In this document: positions 1-5,975 of the stretch, piece by piece
How the letters are laid out: each line of letters begins with the position of its first letter
How positions within the stretch are numbered: position 1 is the stretch's first letter
Origin: Bacteroidales bacterium
Lineage (GTDB): Bacteria; Bacteroidota; Bacteroidia; Bacteroidales; UBA1556
Reading direction: 5' to 3'
DNA: 9,276 nucleotides
Assembly: GCA_029939445.1 (NCBI GenBank)
Contig: JAOZSY010000101.1
Span: 1-9,276, forward strand
Made by a program: the position numbers and the translations under genes
The notes under the pieces: model-generated
Told to the model about the DNA's origin: nothing
The model's input: only the letters and a program-made list of their open reading frames with translations
The model's database searches: none

Positions 1-1
1 A

Positions 2-110
2 GGCAGGTGTAATTCGATGATAAATTTTCATCTTAAATTTACATATACAGCTGTATATTACGATAGTAAAAGATACATATTGGTTTGGTGACAATTTATA
101 TACGCCTGCC
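2..110. repeat. Nested inverted repeats at the left edge, possibly a structured element
   Basis: An outer pair of arms (2-11 and 101-110) matches as an inverted repeat at 9 of 10 positions. The one mismatch is a G-U wobble if the plus strand is transcribed. Inside lie a 5-bp hairpin (16-20 with 28-32, loop of 7) and a perfect 16-bp palindrome, ATATACAGCTGTATAT, at 43-58. A further short hairpin, GCCC-TATT-GGGC followed by TTT (108-121), overlaps the right outer arm, so the two could be mutually exclusive. The whole block lies upstream of the peptidase promoter. It could be a structured RNA, a protein-binding site, a small miniature transposon-like repeat, or chance in AT-rich DNA. The repeats are seen; any function is unknown. 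Confidence 0.3.
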
Positions 111-130
111 CTATTGGGCTTTGACTCCAC

Positions 131-162
131 TTGAATTCTTTAATAATATTTTCTTAGATTTG
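131..162 (+). promoter_or_regulatory. Bacteroidota-type promoter for the M1 peptidase/lpxH unit
   Basis: TAGATTTG at 155-162 matches the Bacteroidota -7 element TAnnTTTG exactly. A TTG at 131-133, 21 bases upstream, fits the -33 element. Transcription would start near 167-170, giving a leader of roughly 40-45 nt before the ATG at 212. No Shine-Dalgarno sequence is visible, as is usual in this phylum. The -7 box partly overlaps the left arm of a perfect inverted repeat described separately. Confidence 0.55.
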
Positions 163-193
163 TAAATTATAATACCATAAGCAATTTACAAAT
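158..193. repeat. Perfect 11-bp inverted repeat over the -7 box and leader
   Basis: ATTTGTAAATT (158-168) and AATTTACAAAT (183-193) are perfect reverse complements separated by 14 bases. The left arm covers the last five bases of the predicted -7 element and the expected start point. The right arm lies in the leader, 18 bases before the ATG. It could be an operator for a dimeric regulator, or a leader hairpin affecting translation or mRNA stability. The repeat is seen; the role is inferred. AT-richness makes chance pairing more likely than usual, but 11 perfect pairs is still notable. Confidence 0.45.
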
Positions 194-211
194 TATATTA
201 GAGCATAAATA

Positions 212-3200
212 ATGATAAAATCAATAATAATACTAGCTGTAGTTCTACTATCGTATACAAACATATTGGCTCAGGATTATTGGCAGCAAAATGTTGACTA
301 TAATATAAAGGTTGAGTTAGATGATAGTTTGAGTATTCTTAATGGCGATATAAAGATTACATATACCAATAACTCACCTGATGGTCTAGATTTTATTTAT
401 TTCCACTTATGGGCAAATGCCTATAGTAATGAAAGCACGGCTTTATGCGAGCAACTACTGTTGCAGGGCAATAAAAATCTTTATAATGCTACTGATGAAG
501 ATAGGGGGAATATTTCGGAGATTGATTTTGCATCGCAAGGCACTAAACTAAAATGGGAATTTGACAGTAAGCATGTTGATATTGCAAAAGTATTTCTAAA
601 TAAAAGCCTAAAAACTGGAGAAAGTATTATAATTACAACTCCTTTCAAAGTAAAGATACCATCATCAGATTTCTCACGCTTGGGACATGCCGAGCAATCA
701 TTTCAAATAACTCAGTGGTATCCTAAGCCAGCGGTTTATGATGCAAAAGGGTGGCATCAGATGCCTTATCTTAATCAAGGTGAGTTTTATTCAGAATTTG
801 GGAAATACGATGTGTCTATCACTATCCCAAAAAATTATATTGTTGGAGCAACTGGTGATATGGTTAACTGTGATAGTGAAGAGCGTTGGCTAGACTCTAT
901 TTCTGAAGCCACAAAACTAATTGACGAATTTGATATAGAAATAGAAGTGCCTCTTTCATCAAAAGAGTTAAAAACATTAGTTTTTCATCAAGAGAATATC
1001 CATGATTTTGCTTGGTTTGCCGACAAAAACTATCACGTTTTGAGAGATTATATTACTTTAGATAATGGGCATAAGATATTAATTCAATCAATGTTTACTA
1101 ATGACGAAGCTGAGCTATGGAAAGAAAGCCTTAAATATTTGAAGCAATCCACAGAGTTCTATTCCGAATTTGTAGGCAATTACCCTTATAATCATGTAAC
1201 AGCAGTGCAAGGAGCTTTAAGTGCTGGTGCGGGTATGGAATATCCTAACATCACAATTATTGGGCTTTCGAGAAACAAATACGTACTCGAAGAAACCATA
1301 ATGCATGAGGTTGGCCATAATTGGTTTTATGGAATGTTAGGATTTAATGAGCGAGAGCACCCTTGGATGGATGAGGGATTAAATACCTTTGTTCAGAATG
1401 AGTATATGAAAAAATACCATCCTGGATTAACACTTGATGAGCTTTACTTTGGACGCAAGCTTAATATAATGCGCCTTAGCGAATTTGGAGAACATTATTT
1501 CGGTTATCTAAGTAATAGATTTACTGCTTCGTATAATTTGGATCAAGCTAGTGGTCTACATTCTATTGATTATACAAGTTCAAATTATGGCATCTCCGTT
1601 TACCAACGAACATCCTTAATAATTGATTATCTCAAACAATACCTGGGAGAAGATGAATTTGGAGAAATTTTTAAAAGTTTTTTTGACAAATGGCAGTATA
1701 AGCACCCTCAGCCCGAGGATTTCTTATCCCATTTCGAAAACGAAAGTGGCAAAGACCTATCTTGGGTATTAAATGATTTGATAGACACAAAAAAGCGAAT
1801 AGATTATAAGATTAAAAGCATTAATACAAAAGGAGATTCGATGCAGATAAAGCTAAAAAATATTGGTAATATAAGTGCTCCTATTCATATAAAAGCAACT
1901 GATGATGGAGGTGTGCTAATAAATGAAAAATGGGTTAATGGCTTTGAATCTACTAAGTCAATTGCATTTCCTAATGGCGATTATCATAAAATTAGTATCA
2001 ATAATGATTATTCTTTATTGGATTTTACACCAGAGAATAATAGCTATAAACCAAATTCTACTTTTCATAAAGCAAATAAATTAAAGCTTAAATTTATTAC
2101 CACTACACCCAAAAAAAATGAGCAATATTTATATTATACACCAATTTTGGGTTGGAATAATTATGATAAATTTATGGCAGGAGTTCTATTATTCAACCAC
2201 TCCCTTTTGGAGAAAAAATGGGAATATGAGCTTATGCCTTTATACTCTTTTAATCAAAAAGCACTGAGCGGAAGCTTTGGATTACACAGAAATTTTTATA
2301 CACGAGGATTTATACGGCGACTGAGCGTAGGTGTTGTTGGGAAAAGATATCATTATAAATTTTCAAGTGATGATAGTAAGAAGCTTAGTTATACAAAACT
2401 TAGTCCGGAGCTAAATTTCTACTTTAAAAATCCTGAAGGCAATACCAATATCTCACATATGGCAAAGGTGCGATTGGTAAACATACAGAAAGAAGTTGAA
2501 ACATATTCCATGGCTTCCACATTCCCAACACCTAATCCTATAAAAAGTATTCATAAATCAAATATAGTAACGCTAGATTATCAATATGTAAACAAAAGAG
2601 CCTTAAACCCTTATGGCTTATATTTCAACTTTCAGACGGGCTTTAATATAACTAAGGCAAGTATAAGTTTGGAATATGCTCTGAGCTATAATGACAAAAA
2701 GAATAATGCTTTGGAAATGCGCCTTTTTGCAGGTAATATTTTCCTTTTTGAAAGCGATCAATGGGTAGATTATTCGTATAAAATGAGCTCTTTTGATGGC
2801 AGCGATGATTATCTTTATGATTATACCTACTTCGACAGGTCGGGCTATAATTCTGGCCAAGTTACTCCTGGTGATGGAAGTTTTTATTTGCCATCAAGCC
2901 TAGGAAGGTCATGGGGTTTTATTAGTGCATTGAATATACGAGCAGGAATTCCTTTTACAAAGTTCATAAAGATTTACGGTAATTTTGGATATACATTATC
3001 AAAAGATTATTCGGTATTTTACGACAAACAGCTGTTGGCAGAAGGCGGTGTATTACTTACATTTTTTAATCGTACTTTTGAAGTCTATTTCCCACTATTG
3101 TGGACATCACAATTTCAGGATGTTATGGATATAAATGCTAATTACAAATACAGCGATAATATCCGTTTCACTTTAAGAATGGATTTAATGAATCCATTTA

Positions 3201-3226
3201 AATTGAAAAAAGAATTTAATTTATAA
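212..3226 (+). CDS. Secreted M1-family (gluzincin) metallopeptidase with a probable C-terminal outer-membrane beta-barrel
   Basis: A 1004-residue protein. Residues 1-20 are a signal peptide (Lys3, hydrophobic core, ending NILA before QDYW). Residues 25-250 resemble the M1 N-terminal beta domain. The catalytic domain has the exopeptidase motif GAGMEYP (339-345, the GxMEN equivalent, Glu343), the zinc site HEVGH (365-369), the third zinc ligand Glu388 exactly 18 residues later in MDEGLN, and a likely catalytic Tyr464. These are all the residues needed for zinc-dependent aminopeptidase activity. After a short helical part (to about 525) and an Ig-like stretch (530-610), residues about 640-1004 consist of alternating, aromatic-rich strands with Asn/Gly/Asp turns, like an outer-membrane beta-barrel. 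The protein is therefore probably anchored in the outer membrane. Typical M1 enzymes lack such a tail. The start is the first ATG, directly before the signal peptide. It is the first gene of a unit with lpxH. Peptidase assignment is strong; the barrel is inferred from sequence pattern. Confidence 0.88.
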   Translation: MIKSIIILAVVLLSYTNILAQDYWQQNVDYNIKVELDDSLSILNGDIKITYTNNSPDGLDFIYFHLWANAYSNESTALCEQLLLQGNKNLYNATDEDRGNISEIDFASQGTKLKWEFDSKHVDIAKVFLNKSLKTGESIIITTPFKVKIPSSDFSRLGHAEQSFQITQWYPKPAVYDAKGWHQMPYLNQGEFYSEFGKYDVSITIPKNYIVGATGDMVNCDSEERWLDSISEATKLIDEFDIEIEVPLSSKELKTLVFHQENIHDFAWFADKNYHVLRDYITLDNGHKILIQSMFTNDEAELWKESLKYLKQSTEFYSEFVGNYPYNHVTAVQGALSAGAGMEYPNITIIGLSRNKYVLEETIMHEVGHNWFYGMLGFNEREHPWMDEGLNTFVQNEYMKKYHPGLTLDELYFGRKLNIMRLSEFGEHYFGYLSNRFTASYNLDQASGLHSIDYTSSNYGISVYQRTSLIIDYLKQYLGEDEFGEIFKSFFDKWQYKHPQPEDFLSHFENESGKDLSWVLNDLIDTKKRIDYKIKSINTKGDSMQIKLKNIGNISAPIHIKATDDGGVLINEKWVNGFESTKSIAFPNGDYHKISINNDYSLLDFTPENNSYKPNSTFHKANKLKLKFITTTPKKNEQYLYYTPILGWNNYDKFMAGVLLFNHSLLEKKWEYELMPLYSFNQKALSGSFGLHRNFYTRGFIRRLSVGVVGKRYHYKFSSDDSKKLSYTKLSPELNFYFKNPEGNTNISHMAKVRLVNIQKEVETYSMASTFPTPNPIKSIHKSNIVTLDYQYVNKRALNPYGLYFNFQTGFNITKASISLEYALSYNDKKNNALEMRLFAGNIFLFESDQWVDYSYKMSSFDGSDDYLYDYTYFDRSGYNSGQVTPGDGSFYLPSSLGRSWGFISALNIRAGIPFTKFIKIYGNFGYTLSKDYSVFYDKQLLAEGGVLLTFFNRTFEVYFPLLWTSQFQDVMDINANYKYSDNIRFTLRMDLMNPFKLKKEFNL

Positions 3227-3231
3227 TCGTT

Positions 3232-3999
3232 TTGGAGAATAATAATTCGAATAACATAAGCAAGAATAAGAGCTATTTCATTTCTGACGTACACCTAGGC
3301 GTGCCCGATTATGATAGTAGCTTGCTTCGTGAAAAAAAGATGGTAGCTTGGCTTGAGAGTATTGAGCACGATGCCGAAAATCTTTTTATCCTAGGCGATA
3401 TATTTGATATGTGGTTCGACTATAAGCAAGTGGCACCTCGTGGCTATGTGCGCCTACTGGGGCAGCTTGCCACAATGAGCGATAATGGCATAAATATTCA
3501 TTACTTTATTGGCAATCACGATATGTGGGTTTTCGATTATTTTGAGCAAGAAATAGGCCTTAAAGTATATCGTGAGCCAAAGGAGTTTACTCTTAATGGC
3601 AAAAAATTTCTTTTGGGACATGGCGATGGACTAGGCCCTGGCGATGGCAAATACAAATTTATAAAATCAATTTTTGCCAATAGAATAAATCAATGGTTTT
3701 TTGCTCGTTTGCACCCTAATTTTGCTTTGGGAATTGCACAATATTTCTCTCGGAAAAGTCGTATTTCAAATGGAAATTTTGAAGAACATTACGAAGGCGA
3801 CGATAAGGAAATTCTATATCAGTATTGCAAAAGTGAGCTGGCAAAAAAACATTATGATTACTTTGTTTTTGGGCATAGACATATTGCTATGGACAAAGAT
3901 TTAGGAAACAACTCACGATATATAAACCTTGGCGAATGGGTGAAAAATCCTCATATTGGTGAGTTTGATGGCGAGGAGTTTAAGCTTCTTAGTATTTAA
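3232..3999 (+). CDS. lpxH: UDP-2,3-diacylglucosamine hydrolase (LpxH-type calcineurin-like phosphoesterase)
   Basis: A 255-residue metallophosphoesterase with the full LpxH motif set: SDVHLG (Asp19, His21), GDIFDMWFDY (from Gly55, Asp56), GNHD (94-97), GHGDG (129-133) and GHRH (214-217), followed by NLGEW. LpxH cleaves UDP-2,3-diacylglucosamine to lipid X and UMP on the cytoplasmic face of the inner membrane in lipid A synthesis; the family uses two Mn ions bound by these Asp/His/Asn residues. The length is close to the family norm (about 240-260). The start is unusual: the frame is closed by a stop at 3217-3219 and contains no ATG before Met37 (3340), which would discard the first metal-binding motif. 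TTG at 3232 is therefore the best start. Only 5 bp separate it from the peptidase stop and no promoter is visible, so translation is probably coupled. A related phosphoesterase with another substrate is possible, but the motifs favour LpxH. Confidence 0.87.
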   Translation: MENNNSNNISKNKSYFISDVHLGVPDYDSSLLREKKMVAWLESIEHDAENLFILGDIFDMWFDYKQVAPRGYVRLLGQLATMSDNGINIHYFIGNHDMWVFDYFEQEIGLKVYREPKEFTLNGKKFLLGHGDGLGPGDGKYKFIKSIFANRINQWFFARLHPNFALGIAQYFSRKSRISNGNFEEHYEGDDKEILYQYCKSELAKKHYDYFVFGHRHIAMDKDLGNNSRYINLGEWVKNPHIGEFDGEEFKLLSI

Positions 4000-4015
4000 G
4001 TTAATTCCTAAACTC

Positions 4016-4055
4016 AAAAAAACCTCCACAGAATAAATTCTATGGAGGTTTTTTC
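4016..4055. terminator. Bidirectional intrinsic terminator between convergent genes
   Basis: A perfect 12-bp stem (4017-4028 with 4043-4054) has the core CCTCCA/TGGAGG and is flanked by A7 on the left and T6 on the right. After one mismatched pair, inner bases AGAA/TTCT extend it. It gives a U-tract whichever strand is transcribed. It lies 17 bases after the lpxH stop and about 20 bases after the peroxidase stop, so it can end both transcripts. Confidence 0.9.
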
Positions 4056-4075
4056 ATTTATAATAAACTAAGCTC

Positions 4076-5116
4076 TTAAAGCTTTGCAGAGCTTGGCACT
4101 TCGCCAGTAAGTGTATTAAGAAAGATTTCTATGGATTTAACTTGGTCTATTGATAAATCTTTATTGTTTTGAGTTTTGGCCATTATTTGTATAGCGCTCT
4201 CTAAGCTTTTTACAGAACCATCGTGAAAGTAAGGTCCAGTTTTCTCAATATTACGAAGAGAAGGCACTTTAAAAACAAACATATCAGATTTGGCACCCGT
4301 AACAACATACTTACCACTATCAATTATAGCACTTTGTGTATGCTCCCAATAGTTGGCAAAAAGGCCAAACTTCATCAGCATATTTCCACCCATAATAGCT
4401 CCTGCATGACATTGAGTACATCCTACATCAATAAATTCTTTCATACCTTTTTGAGCATCAATACTTAATGCTGTTAAATCGCCAACAATATATTCATCAA
4501 AAGCTGAAGGAGTAAGCAATGTGCGCTCATAAGCACCTATTGCGTATGTTAAATTTTTATATGTAAAAGGATTACTTTCACCAGGGTATGCTGCTGCAAA
4601 TAAGTCTTGATATTCAGGTACTTTTTTAAGTCTTTTAAGGATAAAAGCTTCATTGGGAATAGCCATTTCAACTGGATTTAGAATAGGTCCACCCGCTTGC
4701 TCTTCAACATCAGCATTTCTACCATCCCAAAACTGAGAAATATGTAATGCTGCATTAAATGTAGTTGGAGAATTGCGATCGCCCAAACCACCATTATCAC
4801 CTTTAGAAGTAGGCTCATTATCTACACCATAGGTATCAATATTGTGGCAAGTATTACAACTTTGAGTTTCGTCTTTTGATAGTCTATTATCAAAATATAG
4901 AACCTTTCCCAAAAGGATTTTTTCTGCCGTAAGTTCATTTTCTGCATTGGGAGCAGTGCTCGGTAATGCAGCAAAAAATTTACTTGCCTGCTCATAAGCG
5001 GCTTTAGTATCAAAGCCATTATCAGCCTCTTTCTTAACGGGTTCTGTTGAATTATTACATGAAATCATTAGCAACGAAATCATTAATACTGAAAATAGGA
5101 GTTTAATTTTTATCAT
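4076..5116 (-). CDS. Di-haem cytochrome c peroxidase (CcpA/MauG superfamily), lipoprotein
   Basis: A 346-residue c-type cytochrome. The N-terminus is a lipoprotein signal with a hydrophobic run ending MISC (Cys20), so it is probably membrane-tethered in the periplasm or outer membrane. Two haem-attachment sites are present: CNTCH (87-91) and CTQCH (233-237). Family motifs include RNSPTTFN, QFWDGR (128-133), NPVEMA (147-152), VPSLRN and GPYFHDGS. Met312 lies 75 residues after the second haem His, matching the axial Met of bacterial peroxidases and arguing against the Tyr-ligated MauG type. The position 16 residues after the first haem His, the distal His of the Pseudomonas enzyme, is Asp107 here. 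The role would be reduction of H2O2 to water using electrons from small cytochromes. It lies 48 bp downstream of the VTT protein gene on the same strand but seems to have its own promoter. Family is secure; the physiological donor is unknown. Confidence 0.9.
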   Translation of the reverse strand: MIKIKLLFSVLMISLLMISCNNSTEPVKKEADNGFDTKAAYEQASKFFAALPSTAPNAENELTAEKILLGKVLYFDNRLSKDETQSCNTCHNIDTYGVDNEPTSKGDNGGLGDRNSPTTFNAALHISQFWDGRNADVEEQAGGPILNPVEMAIPNEAFILKRLKKVPEYQDLFAAAYPGESNPFTYKNLTYAIGAYERTLLTPSAFDEYIVGDLTALSIDAQKGMKEFIDVGCTQCHAGAIMGGNMLMKFGLFANYWEHTQSAIIDSGKYVVTGAKSDMFVFKVPSLRNIEKTGPYFHDGSVKSLESAIQIMAKTQNNKDLSIDQVKSIEIFLNTLTGEVPSSAKL

Positions 5117-5143
5117 AGTACTGCGTTTTTAGATTAATTAGCG

Positions 5144-5151
5144 CAAATATA
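5144..5151 (-). promoter_or_regulatory. Candidate -7 promoter element for the cytochrome c peroxidase
   Basis: On the minus strand this reads TATATTTG, an exact TAnnTTTG match, 27 bases before the peroxidase ATG, giving a leader of about 20 nt. Upstream on that strand lies a T-rich run (11 consecutive T, complement of 5154-5164) with no clear TTTG at -33, so strength is uncertain. It suggests the peroxidase can be transcribed independently of the gene upstream. Confidence 0.45.
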
Positions 5152-5164
5152 CTAAAAAAAAAAA

Positions 5165-5758
5165 TTAAAAAAGATGAGATAAAACATAGCCATAGCCAAA
5201 GAAGCGCAGTATACGAGTACTACCAAGTATCATAACTTTCTTAATTGGATAATGCAACATTCCTGTAACCATAGTTATTGTAGAAAAAGGTAGCGGGAAT
5301 AAAGCAGAAAACACAATTAATATGCCTCCATATTTTTGGAATGTAGCAAAATGAGAAGAGAAACGTCTTATAAGCCACCTATGAAACATCGGAATTTTTG
5401 ATATTCTAAAACCTATAAAATAAGCTGTTAATCCCCCAAGATACGATAGTGTTGCTAATATAGCCGTAAGTATCATTGGATGAGTACTAGCATTTGCCCA
5501 TACAATAAAAAAATCTGGAGGTATTAATCCCAATAATGTTTCCGAAACAAAGAATAGGCTGATAACAAATTTCCAATCCCACTTTAATAAGAAAGCCTTT
5601 AGATTATCATTAAAATCGGTAATATATGTTTGAGCTAAATATAAAAAAGTACCTAAAATAATAACAATAAGAATCAATCGCAATATACTTTTCCCTGCTA
5701 AGGAGTATATTCCTTTGCTTTTAAGATAAGAATGAAAAAATTGAAGTCTATTAATCAT
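5165..5758 (-). CDS. DedA/VTT-like multi-pass inner-membrane protein
   Basis: A 197-residue hydrophobic protein with about five membrane segments (roughly 25-45, 64-82, 93-118, 145-165, 172-193). Features typical of the DedA/VTT (SNARE-associated) superfamily are visible: a re-entrant-like segment SETLLGLIPPDFFIVWAN (72-89), a small-residue helix around LSYLGGLTAYFIG (104-116), and a YGGILIVFSALFPLPFSTITMVTGML stretch, in which a glycine-led helix runs into proline-rich ALFPLPF and then TG, as in the family's second half-loop. Family members act as lipid scramblases or transporters or affect membrane homeostasis; the substrate of this one cannot be told from sequence. The length is near that of the short YqaA-like members. 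The start is the only ATG that leaves the basic cytoplasmic N-terminus in place. The adjacent peroxidase is on the same strand, but no functional link is evident. Confidence 0.75.
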   Translation of the reverse strand: MINRLQFFHSYLKSKGIYSLAGKSILRLILIVIILGTFLYLAQTYITDFNDNLKAFLLKWDWKFVISLFFVSETLLGLIPPDFFIVWANASTHPMILTAILATLSYLGGLTAYFIGFRISKIPMFHRWLIRRFSSHFATFQKYGGILIVFSALFPLPFSTITMVTGMLHYPIKKVMILGSTRILRFFGYGYVLSHLF

Positions 5759-5781
5759 TTTTTAAGTTTGTTGCTAGTTTG

Positions 5782-5808
5782 CAAAAATAATACGATATAC
5801 ATTACAAA
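5782..5808 (-). promoter_or_regulatory. Candidate promoter for the VTT protein gene
   Basis: On the minus strand, TATTTTTG (complement of 5782-5789) matches TAnnTTTG, with a TTTG (complement of 5805-5808) 15 bases further upstream. The spacer is shorter than the usual 17-23, so the -33 assignment is weak. The leader would be about 15-20 nt. Confidence 0.35.
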
Positions 5809-5899
5809 AAATAAAAAAATGCACTAATAAGCCTTATATAACAATGATTTACTATAAATTAACATTAATTATAATATATAAAAACTACATAAACAAGCA

Positions 5900-5926
5900 T
5901 TTGACTACTTAAATTGCCTATATTTG
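5900..5926 (+). promoter_or_regulatory. Candidate promoter for the sulfide:quinone oxidoreductase operon
   Basis: TATATTTG at 5919-5926 is an exact TAnnTTTG element, and a TTTG at 5900-5903 lies 15 bases upstream (a short spacer). A start near 5932 would give a leader of about 45 nt. Together with the minus-strand promoter at 5782-5808 this makes the 217-bp region 5759-5975 a divergent promoter region. I see no other structured element in it. Confidence 0.5.
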
Positions 5927-5975
5927 TGAAATATAAACAAACATTCAATAATTATATAAATTAACGTTCCTAACT

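Noticed and set aside
2..91. Plus-strand open frame from the window edge ending TGA at 89-91, and a minus-strand open frame over the same stretch
   Set aside because: About 29 residues on the plus strand with no recognisable motif; both strands are open, as AT-rich non-coding DNA can be. The plus frame ends in an aromatic residue, so it could be the tail of an outer-membrane protein gene, but nothing else supports it.
2618..2860. Minus-strand open frame inside the peptidase gene
   Set aside because: Isoleucine/lysine-rich antisense shadow of the beta-barrel coding region, with no motif or promoter.
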